The notes under the pieces are model-generated. The model saw nothing but the letters and a program-made list of their open reading frames with translations. It had not been told where the DNA came from and ran no database searches. Shown piece after piece: positions 1 through 8,518 of a stretch of DNA of 11,901 nucleotides. How positions within the stretch are numbered: the stretch's first letter is position 1; every line of letters begins with the position of its first letter. The translations under genes were made by a program, and so were the position numbers. Source of the stretch: Parvularia atlantis (lineage: Eukaryota > Opisthokonta > Rotosphaerida); assembly GCA_943704415.1 (NCBI GenBank), contig CALSCO010002174.1, positions 1-11,901 on the forward strand. Reading direction: 5' to 3'.

Positions 1-46
1 GGGGCGCACGGACCGCGAGTGCACGGGCGCGGCGGCCCGGCCGGCC

Positions 47-80
<34 letters not shown>

Positions 81-93
81 CGAGCACGCGCAT
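1..93 (-). CDS. N-terminus of a secreted or membrane protein (partial, runs off left edge)
   Basis: An ATG at 93-91 on the minus strand opens 31 codons that reach the window edge without a stop. They begin MRVLV, continue with ten consecutive leucines and then PAGRAAAPVHS. This is a textbook signal peptide: one basic residue, a pure hydrophobic core, and a small-residue AAA cleavage region. The leucine run is encoded by ten CTG codons, the complement of the CAG tract at 49-78. The ATG lies 131 bp downstream of the S25 stop in the same direction, a normal tandem spacing here. The mature protein is out of view, so no function can be given. The rival reading is a plus-strand polyglutamine tail, which has no supporting gene structure. 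The start is inferred from the signal-peptide shape only. Confidence 0.42.
49..78. repeat. (CAG)10 trinucleotide tract
   Basis: Ten uninterrupted CAG units on the plus strand (CTG on the minus strand). If the minus-strand gene is real, the tract encodes the whole leucine core of its signal peptide, so length changes would alter the hydrophobic core in single-residue steps. Confidence 0.95.
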
Positions 94-224
94 CAGGGGA
101 ACCCCCTAGAACTGATCAGCGCGAGTGCACGTGCCACGGACGCCGAACACGCACACAGACAAGGCCTTCGCTCCCCGCACCTCTCTCTGCCACACGTCCC
201 CCCCGCGACGTCGGATGCGCGCGT

Positions 225-1101
225 TCACTCGTCCGCGGTCGCCGCAACCTCCTCCTTCTTCTTAGGCGCCTTCTTGGCCGCGGGCTTCTTCTCGCCCTCG
301 CCGCCCTCGGCCTTCTTCTCGTCGTCCTCCTGCACACGCGCGCGGGCTGCGCGTCAGCCGTCGCGCGCTGCGATCGATGCGAGGCGACGTGCCTCGTCAG
401 CGCCCTTCACGCCCGTGTTGCGCGTGTAGATCTGCTGCGCCGAGTGCGCCGAGATGAGGCGGATCTTGCCGCCCGCGTGCAGTTCCTGCGCACCCGCGTT
501 CAGCACGCGCACATGTGGGTGCAGCGCGCGACGGGTTACGCACCCGCAGGCATCGCCGTGCGAGTGACCCGTTGATCTTCAGGCGGTCGACGAGAACCGA
601 CACCGTGATGACCTTGTACGTCGGCACCTCCTTCTGCAGGCGGTCCTGAACACGGGGTTGCGCGTGCGTGAGCCGCGCCGTGGCGTGAGGGCTGCGCGAG
701 AGGGGCGACTCACGCTCGTGGCCTTGTCGAGCTGGACAAGGTTGTCGGCCTTGTCCTTGACCTTGCCCTTCGACCACTTCTTCTTCTTGGCCTTGCCGCC
801 GCCGCCGCCCTCGCTCTTCTTCACGGGCTTGTCCTCCTTCTTGTCCTTCTTCGGCGCCTGTTTGCCGCGCGCGCGCAAGCATGAGTGCACCGCGCGCGGC
901 TCAGAGGACGTGCTGTCCCCGTTCGCGCTCTCCGTCCGCAGTGCGCGGCGGTCCATCCATCCATCCATCCATCCATCCATCCGTGCATCCATCCGTCCGT
1001 TGCAAGGTGGTGTGAGTGCGAGGGCGGGTGAGGGGGGACGCGGCGGGACGGGGCGAGAGGGACGCGCAGCAGCAGCAGCCGTCCGCGGCCCTGATTACCA
1101 T
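225..1101 (-). CDS. RPS25: 40S ribosomal protein S25 (eS25)
   Basis: Component of the small ribosomal subunit. Proposed exons: 1101-1099 (ATG only), 857-714, 645-544, 485-393, 329-225, giving 148 aa. Family landmarks are plain: a lysine-rich N-terminus ([14 protein letters not shown]), [44 protein letters not shown] and QQIYTRNT, which is the expected winged-helix core. Introns at 713-646 and 543-486 have GTGAGT and GTGCGT donors. The start is less certain: coding begins at an acceptor (858) that needs an upstream ATG directly before a donor, and the only fit is 1101-1099 with a 241-nt intron. The last exon adds a charged tail rich in K, E and A, making the protein longer than the usual roughly 105-125 aa. 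It joins through a GC-AG intron (392-330) or, less likely, a GT-AG intron (410-330). Retention ends the protein at a TGA at 356-354. Confidence 0.92.
953..980. repeat. (CCAT)7 tetranucleotide tract
   Basis: Seven perfect CCAT units, followed by degenerate copies to about 999. The tract lies inside the proposed first intron of RPS25. On the minus strand it reads as repeated ATGG, creating many out-of-frame ATGs if the intron is retained. Confidence 0.9.
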
Positions 1102-1513
1102 CTTTTCGAAAGAGGCGGTGCATCCCGCAATCCATCGATCACTGAGCACAACCCGTACGCTGGGTTGTGCAATCGGTCGCAACCTGTCGCCCGGTACAAC
1201 CGATCCCACAAGCGCGCGTCGCGTGCACCGCATCGCACGCTCTTCCCCGCCCGCAGCGCAGCCCATATGTTGGCTGGGTGCCTTCGGGCGGCGCTTCATC
1301 GTCAATGGCAGACAAGCTTACTTGAATTAAGTTCACCGGGGTTCAACTCCTCACTGCGCCGCCCTGCAACCACCCTTGCCTTCCCCCCTCCCTCTCTTTT
1401 TTTTTCCACTGCCGCCGTCCGACGAGCCAGCAGCCTCAGTGTGCGCCACTGCTCGGCCCGTGACAGGCAAGGCGTGGTCACGTGCCGCGGGTGCCGGTCA
1501 CAATCAGTCCATC
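1102..1513. promoter_or_regulatory. Divergent promoter region between RPS25 and the epimerase gene
   Basis: 412 bp with no supported gene. It holds a perfect 9-bp inverted repeat (1146-1154 with 1162-1170), a pyrimidine-rich stretch with a T9 run (about 1379-1409) of the kind found near fungal transcription starts, and a CACGTG E-box at 1479-1484, 30 bp before the epimerase ATG. A possible 5'UTR intron lies at 1441-1507: the donor is GTGCGC, the acceptor CAATCAG, and it ends six bases before the ATG. Open frames crossing this region are non-conserved. Confidence 0.55.
1146..1170. repeat. Perfect inverted repeat, 9-bp arms, 7-nt loop
   Basis: The arm GCACAACCC (1146-1154) is exactly complementary to GGGTTGTGC (1162-1170), with GTACGCT between them. 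Similar half-motifs recur nearby (ATCGGT at 1172-1177, ACCGAT at 1198-1203). The position, between two divergent starts, suggests a protein-binding site rather than a terminator. This is inference only. Confidence 0.6.
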
Positions 1514-2537
1514 ATGGTGTCCGCCACGCGGCCCCCCGTGCGCATCGCGCCGTCGCTGCTGTCGGGCGACTGGGGCCGGCTCGCGGACGAGTGCAACCGG
1601 ATGGTCGACCTGGGCGCCGACTACCTGCACATGGACGTGATGGACGGGTGCGCGCGTGCGGTTGTATGCCGTGCAGCCCGCTGAATAGCGCCGATGCGCG
1701 CGCCGATTTGCGCAGCCACTTTGTGCCGAACCTGACGATGGGCGCGCCGATCCTCAAGTGCCTGCGCAAGCACACCAGGGGCTTCCTGGGTGCGCTGTGC
1801 TCCGCGCATCCGACTGCTGCTTCTGCTGACGTCGCCGCCGCAAAGACTGCCACCTGATGGTCTCGAACCCGCAGCAGTGGGTCGCCGACTACAAGGACGC
1901 GGGCGCGGACATGTTCACGTTCCACCTGGAGGCGAACGGTCCGCGGCGACGTGTGGGACGGCGGCGATCGCGACGACGCTGACACGGCGCGACCAGGCGA
2001 CCCCGCCGAGACGATCCGCATGGTGCGCGCGGCCGGGATGAAGTGCGGCATCGCCATCAAGCCAAAGACGTCCGTCGAAGACGTGCTTCCCTTTGTCGAG
2101 CTCGTCGACATGGTGCGCGCGCAGACCCTCGATCGCCGTGAGCACCGGTGCTGACGCTCGCACTGGTGCAAAGGTGCTTGTCATGACCGTCGAGCCGGGC
2201 TTTGGCGGGCAGTCGTTTATGGCTGACATGATGCCCAAGGCACGCGTGCGCGACGTGCGCGCTCGTCCGCGCGCTGACGGGACGCGCAGGTCGCTCTCCT
2301 GCGCGAGCGCTACCCGCAGCTCGACATCCAGGTCGACGGCGGGCTGGCCGCGGTGCGTTTGCGCTGTTCTGGTGCCGCTTCCCGTCTGACGCTCGCGCCC
2401 CGACGCAGGACACGATCGAGCAGGCGGCCAAGGCCGGTGCGAACGTCATCGTCGCCGGCAGCGCCATCTTCAAGGCCTCGGACCAGAGGGCGATGATCGC
2501 GCTGCTGCGCGACGCCGTGGAGCAGCACCGGCCGTGA
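1514..2537 (+). CDS. RPE1: Ribulose-phosphate 3-epimerase
   Basis: Interconverts D-ribulose 5-phosphate and D-xylulose 5-phosphate in the pentose phosphate pathway, in the cytosol. Exons: 1514-1647, 1716-1789, 1846-1938, 1997-2112, 2174-2239, 2290-2352, 2409-2537; 224 aa, the normal family length for a single TIM barrel. Visible motifs are [11 protein letters not shown] (residues 10-20), HMDVMDGHF (39-47), CHLMV (71-75), TVEPGFGGQ (144-152) and VDGG (176-179). By family knowledge, His39, Asp41, His72 and Asp177 are the metal and catalytic ligands, and all are present. Two introns are odd. Intron 3 (1939-1996) uses a GTCCGC donor. Intron 5 (2240-2289) must be GC-AG, because MMPK joins VALLR without insertion in this family. 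The ATG is the only one placing the first strand correctly. The gene is convergent with the GATA gene. Confidence 0.96.
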
Positions 2538-2642
2538 GCGTTGCGCCCCATGTGTGTTTATGCGCCCCGTGCATGCGTGCAGTGTCTATTGATGCGCGGA
2601 CGTGGGTACGTACGAGAAGGACACAATTGATGGTTAGTCTTG
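2538..2642. other. Convergent 3' intergenic gap
   Basis: 105 bp between the epimerase stop and the GATA-factor stop. It must carry both 3' untranslated regions and polyadenylation signals. No canonical AATAAA is seen; an AT-leaning patch around 2617-2640 is the only departure from GC-rich sequence. Confidence 0.6.
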
Positions 2643-5181
2643 CTACGCGGCTGATGGTGCGGGTTCAAGTGCGGCTGATGGTGCGGGTTCAAGTGCAGCT
2701 GGTGGTGCAGGCGCTGGTGCAGACGCTGGTGGTGCTGCGCCGCTCGCGGCTGCGCCCTTGGCGTCCGTCTTGCCGTCCACAGCGACGATGGCGCGCGGCG
2801 GGCTGACCGTGACCGTCGTGGTGACCGTGACCGTCGTGGCCGCGGCGGGTACGGGCACTGGTGCGGCCGCCTTGCCGGGCGAGCGCGCGGCCTGGAGCTT
2901 CCAGATCGGCGTCCAGACGAGGTCCGGCGCGGGAACCTTGGCGGGCTCGGCGCGCCTCGGCTCGCCGTCCGACGAGCCCGACACCTCGTCGTCCTTTTTG
3001 CTGGCGAGGCGCGCGGGGGCGTGTCAGGCCAGCAACGGCGAAGAGCCGAGCCGCACTTGGTCATGATCAGCTTGGCGTACTGCAGCCCGCACGCATTGCA
3101 CAGCGTCTTGGGCCCGGACGGTCCGCGGCGCCACTCGGGCGTTACGGTGGCCTTGCACGACTCACAGCTCTTGCTTGACGAGGGCGGCGGCGCCCTCTGC
3201 GTACGCAAGGGTCAGCGAGCGAGCAAGCCAGACGCGTCGCGCACCTTGTACACGCGCTTGTGCGGCCGGTGCGAGAACACGACGCGCTGCCCGTCCTTCA
3301 GCACCGCTGGCACGCCGCTCCTCGCGATCTTGGCGACCTTGCTCGCCGGCAGGGCGCGCGTGCGCTTGTCGCGCGTGCGCGCGCCGTAGTCACTGTCCCG
3401 CGCGTCGTCCTCAAAACCGCCCTCGCTCTCGCTCTCGCTCTCGCTGTCACCCAGGCCGTCGCCCTCGGCGTCCTCGTCGTCCGTGACCTTGTCCAGGTCG
3501 ACGTCGTCAAACATGTCCTGCTCGTCCTCGTCCTCCTGCTCGTCCATCTCAGCCGGCTCCTCCTTGACCGCTGTCAGCGTCGCAGGCGGGTTCTGCCGTA
3601 CGCGCTTCCGTGGCGGGGGCTTGGGCGGGAGCACGCGGGGCGAAACGGGTGCCGGGAGCGGGACCAGCGGCGCGATGAGCCGCCCCTTGCTCATAGCCGG
3701 CGGCGGCGGCGAGTCGGCTAGGCTGTGCAGAAACGGCGTCAAGCGGCGCAGGTGCACCGTCTCACGCGCACACCGCTTCAGAGCGCTGCTCTCGACCGGT
3801 CCAGCCGGACGCAGGGGCCGGGGATGCGTGCGCACGTGCTGCACGGGGGGCGGCGGCGTCGCCGAGACTTCGGCAGGCCGTTGCCGCGGCACGGGCGGCC
3901 ACGGCTGCTGCGCGGGATTCAGCCGGACGTGTACGTGCAAGTGCATGCGCGGCACGCACAACTAGGCCCCCGCCGTCGTTTGGTGCCGCCGCGGCGAGTT
4001 TGTGCGGCGTGGGCGCATAGGTGACTGCGAGATCGGCCGAGCGCGCGCGTGAGCGGTGAGCGGTAAGTGGTTGCTGGACGCAGGCGCACGCACGGCCGAA
4101 CGGGGCATCGGGCGCAGGCATGTGCGACGGCAGCACGAGGCCGTGCTGTTGCGACGGCGGGGGCGGCGGCGGGGCCAACGGAGGCCGGGGGTGCCATTTC
4201 GGCTGCGAACGGGGCGCCCGCGGTCGATCAGGGCGGCGCGCATCGGAGCGCAGATCGCGCACCGGCTTGGGCAGAACGAGGAACGGCAGCCCCTCGGGCG
4301 CCTTGCCGTCGGGCGGGTGGACCGGCACGGTAAGCGCAACGGCGCCGTCGGGCAGCGGCGGCAGCGGCGGCGGCGGCGGCGGCCCGGATGCGATCGGCCG
4401 CGCGGTCGCGCCGAAGAGGCTAAGCGACGAGACGTAGCGCGCCTGGAGCTGCTGCTGGTGCTGGTGGTGCTGTGTGCGCGCGAGCGATGCGCTTGAGACG
4501 CGGCGACGTGCGGTGGGGCCGATCGCGCACCGTGAAGACCGTGTTGTACTCGCGCACGCGCTGGCGCAGGCTGATGAGCGCGTCAAGCTGCGCGAGCGCG
4601 TGCGCCCCGTCAGCTGCGGGTCAGGTGCGATCGCGCGGGTGCAACCTCGCGGCCGAGCACGTCGAGGCCGATCGGTGCGCCGTCGGGCGTGCGGTGCGTG
4701 AGCGCGGTTGTGGCGTGCCGGCAGACCACCTCCGTCACCACGATGATTCTCTGCAGCCGTCGTCGTCGATGTGAGCGCGCGCGCAGGGCGGGCGCAGGGC
4801 GAGCGCGACGACGGGGGCGACGCACTGCCAGCAGCGCGCTAGTCTGCGTGAGGATCTTCCGTCACGAGCGCGTGAGCAGCGTGTCGCGCGCAGCCACGGG
4901 TCATTCGTGCACACCGCGTCAATGTCCGGCCTGAGCTGCAGCTGCGCCGCCTCAACCCACGGCGGCGGCGCGGGCGCGGGCGCGGCGGCGGGCGCGGTCA
5001 GGTGGGGCGGCGCGGGCGCGCCCGTTGTTGACGCCGCCTGTCAACGCCGCGTCAGCCGTGGGGCCACGGGCGCAGATCGGCGCACCGCACGCGGCCGCCG
5101 CTGCTGCTGCTGGGGCGAGCCGGGCGGGGGCGGCTGGGACGGGCCGGGCCGGGGCGACGGCGCTGGCCGAGGAGCGCTCAT
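2643..5181 (-). CDS. GATA-type zinc-finger transcription factor (CX2CX18CX2C class)
   Basis: Nuclear DNA-binding regulator. Exons: 5181-5086, 5037-4915, 4855-4826, 4750-4646, 4587-4531, 4469-4094, 4024-3960, 3907-3245, 3196-3057, 3000-2643; these sum to exactly 671 codons (670 aa). Order: proline/glutamine-rich N-terminus (1-60); a helical-looking segment at about 60-140 ([40 protein letters not shown]); long Pro-rich linkers; basic PPRKRVRQ (about 381-388); an acidic D/E/S stretch (about 400-455); and the finger at 516-541 ([23 protein letters not shown]). The 18-residue loop is the class of WC-2, GAT2 and plant type IV GATA proteins. I do not see a clear PAS domain. The tail is Ala/Pro/Thr/Val-rich with short repeats. 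The 69-nt intron 4093-4025 is frame-neutral and could be retained. The acceptor of the 30-nt exon is ambiguous (GGAAG or ACGCAG, 12 nt apart). The 5' half could be a separate gene, but one continuous frame argues for one. Confidence 0.85.
2647..2694. repeat. 24-bp tandem repeat, two copies, in coding sequence
   Basis: Two identical 24-bp units (2647-2670 and 2671-2694) with a decayed third copy after them. They encode repeated ALEPAPSA-type units in the extreme C-terminus of the GATA factor. The unit is a multiple of three, so copy-number changes keep frame. Confidence 0.9.
2804..2839. repeat. 18-bp tandem repeat, two copies, in coding sequence
   Basis: Two identical 18-bp units (2804-2821 and 2822-2839) that encode alternating Thr/Val ([11 protein letters not shown]) in the GATA factor tail. 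Confidence 0.88.
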
Positions 5182-5719
5182 GCACAGGGCGAGGGGCGGC
5201 TGTTTCGCGCGTCAAGCAACGGGGAGATCGACGCGCCGATAAATTAAAGAAAAAAGTGCGCCATGCGGCGTGGGCGGCGCCGCGGCGGCAATCGCAGCAG
5301 GGCGCAATCGCAGCGTCCCGATCGACTCGGAGAAGCAACGGCTTCGCGCGACGTAAATTGCGGGAGAGAAAGCCGACGACGGCGCACATGGACGGCGCGT
5401 GGGAGAAGGGCACGAAGGGCGCACAGACGGCCGCGCTGACAGGGGAAGGAGGGCGAAGAAAGGCGCGCAGCAATCGCGAGCGGCCCAGACGCGCGGCATA
5501 TCGCGGTGGGTCCTCCTGGCTGACCGCACCCTGGCGACGACCACGCAGCGACGCGATTCGGGCTTGGTGCGACTGCGCGCGCCGCACGCGCCGCACGCGC
5601 CGCACGCGTCGAACGCAGTCGCGCAGTCGCAGGAGAAAAACTGACAAATCGCACCTTGTCGCCAGGCAACAGCAGCGTAGAGTGACGACGCGAGATACAG
5701 CTAGTGTGACGTACGCAGG
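5182..5719. promoter_or_regulatory. Divergent promoter region between the GATA factor and methyltransferase genes
   Basis: 538 bp without a supported gene. The most AT-rich patch, 5238-5256, lies about 57 bp upstream of the GATA-factor ATG; on the minus strand it is TATA-like, and it contains a GATAA site (5238-5242). A 9-bp GCGCCGCAC tandem repeat lies at 5579-5605. GTACGCAG ending at 5718 is a good acceptor just before the methyltransferase ATG, so a 5'UTR intron is possible. Long open frames across this region on both strands look like GC-driven shadows. Confidence 0.5.
5579..5605. repeat. 9-bp GCGCCGCAC tandem repeat, three copies
   Basis: Three perfect copies (5579-5587, 5588-5596, 5597-5605) and a degenerate fourth (5606-5614), in the divergent promoter upstream of the methyltransferase gene. 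Confidence 0.85.
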
Positions 5720-6907
5720 ATGGCGCAGACGGGCGATCTTCTGCGCGAGTTTGTGGCGCTCGTGCGGCGCGCGCCCGAGGACTCGCGACGAGACTTTCTC
5801 GCGCTCGTGGACGAGGAGGTGCACCGGCTGCGCGATGAGGCCGACGCGCCGCCCGCACGGCTGCGTGCCATCGCCGACGACCTGCGCGCGGCCCTGCCCG
5901 TGACGGCAGAGGCGCCCGGCGAGGCCATCTTCTTCAACGGGCTGGGCGAGGTGCGCGGAACGCTGTGCTGCGCACGCGGGCTGAGCCGTGCGGCCAGTTT
6001 GCCGGCTGCACGCGCGACAACACCGTACACGTCGATGGGTTTCTGTACAGCGCCGACGACGTCGACGAGCTGTGCGACGCGGGCGAGATCCCGCGCTACG
6101 TGTGCCCACGGTGCCGCTCGACCGCGCTCGAGAAGACGAGTGCGTGCGCTGCTGCCGCCGCTGGGCGAACGGCCGATCGCTGCGCGTCACCGCAGCGTTC
6201 ATCAGCCACTCGGCCACACCGCTGCAGCTCGAGTACGTCTTCGCGCACGCGCTTGCCGACGCCGACACGCGCGGCAAGGTCGTGGTCGACGTCGGGTCGC
6301 GCCTGGGCGCGGTGCTGTACGGCGTGCGTGACGAGCGTGTGCCGCAGCGCTCGGCCTGACCCACGCCCGGCAGGCGTACCACTACACCGCCGCTGCGCGC
6401 ATCGTCGGCATCGAGTTCAACCGCTTCTTTTGCGACCTGCAGACGCGCATGGTGGCCAAGCACGGCCTCGGGGATCGCGTGGCGGCGCGTGCGGACTGCC
6501 GGCGAGGCTGCTGCTGCGCGCTGAGCGCGCGGCACAGATCGTGTGCGACGACGTGCGCAACTGCGCCGAGCTGCTGCGCGCGGCCGACATTGTCGTGCTC
6601 AACAACGTGTTCCAGTTCTTCACGCTCACCGTCGTGCAGCGCGCGATCTGGCAGGCCGTGCTCGCGGCCGTGCGCGCCGGCACAATCCTCGTCACCGTGC
6701 CGTCGCTGAGCGAGCTGCTCGACGACGCCAAGGTGCGCACGCTCGCGGGAGTTGAACCGTGCGCTCACGCCCTCGCGCCGCACCAAGGCAACCACTTCGC
6801 TGCGCTGGGAGGAGTTCACGCCGCACGCCGACGCCCTCCCCGCGCGCTTCCACGACGGGCAGGACGAGCTCGCCGTGTGGCACTTTCACCGGGTGCTAGA
6901 CCCGTGA
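5720..6907 (+). CDS. SAM-dependent methyltransferase with N-terminal Cys motif, function unknown
   Basis: Exons: 5720-5950, 5998-6139, 6196-6323, 6374-6484, 6538-6732, 6788-6907; 308 aa. The first 75 residues are a charged helical region. Then comes a cysteine-bearing module (Cys81, Cys103, and CPRC at 113-116) that could bind zinc. A class I Rossmann methyltransferase fold follows: motif I VVVDVGSRLGAVLYG (153-167), an acidic strand-2 end IVGIEFN (Glu181), CDDVRNCAELL, VVLNNVFQFF as the motif IV region, and ILVTVPS. The substrate is unknown. From memory, similar uncharacterised proteins exist in protists and fungi; this is unchecked. Intron 4 is either GC-AG (6485-6537), giving DRVAIVCDDV, or GT-AG from 6479 with a weak GTGGCG donor. 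Intron 5 (6733-6787) moves translation into the frame ending HFHRVLDP. Convergent with PEX19, 16 bp between stops. Confidence 0.83.
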
Positions 6908-6923
6908 CGCCGCGTGACAAACT

Positions 6924-8436
6924 TCACATGAGCGAGCAGTTGGGGTTGTCCAGGCTCTCGATGCCCGGCACGTTCGGCAGCCCGTCCGGGCGGAACTCGG
7001 TGCCCTCGGGCGCGAGCGCCTTGAGGACCTCGGCGGGCGGGTTGCCCTGCTCCTGCAGCTGCAGTGTGCGGCGTCAGAGTCACGCACAGCACTCGCGCCA
7101 AGCAGCGCAGACCTGCATCATCAGCTCGACCACGGCCTTGCCGTCGTTACGCCCCTCAAACTCGGCCACGATGCACCGCGTCAGCTCGGCCTGGCGCTGG
7201 TACCGCGCGCGGTCCGCGTCCGACAGTGCAGCGCCGTGCTGCTCAAAGTAGATCGGATACTGGTGCGCGTTCAACGGGTCAGCTCGAGTACAGGTAACCG
7301 CGGCAGCCCCCAGCCGCGCCTGCGCGCTCATGTCCTTCATCGGCTCGTATAGCACGTCCTTGGACATGAGGTCGCCCATCATGTCTGGCGCGCGGCATGA
7401 GCGCCCCTCCCGAGCGCACAAACACGAGCGCGGCGCACGCACTTTGCACCATCGCCTCGAAGCCGCCGCCCTCGCTACCCGCGCCCGCCCCGCCCAGCAT
7501 GCGCAACAGGCTCTCTATGTTGCCCGCGTCCACGCCCTCGCCCGGCGCCATCGTCTGCGAGCGCGCACGTCAGCCGGCCACATTGCAGTGCGCACTGCTC
7601 TCGCGCGCGCCTTGGCCTCCTCGGTCGCGCTGTTGATGCTGCTGACCGTGTCGGCCACGCGCTCGCGGAACGACGCTGCACCGCTGCTGGCCGCCGCGCT
7701 GCCCGCCCGCGCCGCCGCCGCAGCGACGCGGCTGCTGCCCCCGGCCGCGGGTGCGGGTGCGGGCGTCGGTGCCGCTGCCGCCGCCGCATCTGCGCCGTCG
7801 AGGGCGTCCACTACCACACCGCGATCAGCACCCGTGCACGCAGCCGCACGTTGTCGACGCACGTGGCGGCACACGCGCGGCCATCTCCTGCATCGCGCGC
7901 GCAAAGTCCGGGTTGTCCTGCATCATGCGCATCGTCTGCTCGAGCTGCTGCATGAACGCGCGGCTGTCGGCCTCCTGCGCACGCACGCGCGAGTGAGTAC
8001 ACGCGAGCGTGAAGGGTGACGGATGCGCGCGTGTGGGCGTGCACACGCGCACCGCATCGCCCGTCGGCGCGCTCGGCTGCGGCAGCATGCCCTCAAATCG
8101 GGTGAGCATCTCGGCGAACGTGGCGGCGGCGGCGTCCCTGCGCCGCATCACCGCTCCAGTGCGTCCGCGCAGCACGCAGCACGACGCACGTGGCGGGCAG
8201 CGCATCGCGCTCGGTCGACGGCGCCGCTGCTGCCGCTGATCGCGCGGACTGTCAGGTCACGCACCGCGCACGTGAGCGAGCACGCACGCACCGCGCTGCT
8301 GCTGGGCCGGCGGGGTCTGCTTCATGTCGTTGAGCGCATCTGCGCGCCGCTCAGCACAGTGCCAAGGGGCGGCGGGGGACGAGGCGCGCGCACCGGAGAG
8401 GATCGCATCGATGTCGTCGTCCCCCACCGTATCCAT
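6924..8436 (-). CDS. PEX19: Peroxisomal biogenesis factor 19 (PEX19), farnesylated chaperone
   Basis: Cytosolic chaperone and import receptor that binds newly made peroxisomal membrane proteins and docks on PEX3. Exons: 8436-8292, 8235-8190, 8137-8053, 7974-7875, 7810-7596, 7554-7443, 7384-7320, 7259-7113, 7058-6924; 349 aa. The acidic N-terminus (MDTVGDDDIDAILSG) is where the PEX3-binding helix of the family lies. The core includes FMQQLEQTMRMMQDNPDFA, NMMGDLMSKDVLYEPMKDM, YPIYFEQHGAALSDADRARY and LQEQGNPPAEV. The last four residues, CSLM, form a CaaX box, which in this family is farnesylated. The start is the only ATG before the conserved acidic segment. Intron 7 (7319-7260) is GC-AG by homology (SAQ joins YPIYF). 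The last intron (7112-7059) has a GTCTGC donor and a tandem CAG acceptor. The acceptor of intron 4 (TAG at 7811) is the least certain. Confidence 0.95.
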
Positions 8437-8518
8437 CGCGCGCACTGTTCACAGCATAAATCGCGACACGGTCCATATGTATGTGGCAATGCACGTCTCA
8501 TTGGACCGGTGACGCGCC

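Noticed and set aside
19-429. Plus-strand polyglutamine protein
   Set aside because: It lacks an ATG start, is antisense to the last RPS25 exon, and the same repeat gives a much better signal peptide on the minus strand.
953-999. CCAT/ATGG repeat as a CRISPR-like array or coding repeat
   Set aside because: The units are 4 bp with no spacers. It is a simple microsatellite inside an intron.
1255-1360. Possible tRNA: a B-box-like GGTTCAACTCC at 1340-1350, a T9 run nearby and an acceptor-like GCGCAG/CTGCGC pair
   Set aside because: No A-box at the right spacing, the T-stem has a mismatch, the acceptor stem is imperfect, and no anticodon arm can be fitted.
658-1857. Long plus-strand open frame of 399 codons
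   Set aside because: It runs antisense through RPS25 exons and across the promoter, has low-complexity content and shows no family motif. It is a shadow of GC-rich coding sequence.
4952-6535. Long minus-strand open frame of 527 codons
   Set aside because: It is antisense to methyltransferase exons and crosses the promoter. Arg/Ala-rich composition with no motifs, while the opposite strand has a clear methyltransferase.
6733-6787. Frameshift near the end of the methyltransferase gene
   Set aside because: Removing a 55-nt intron with a GTGCGC donor, a CTCAC branch site and an AAG acceptor restores one frame to the stop, so no error is needed.
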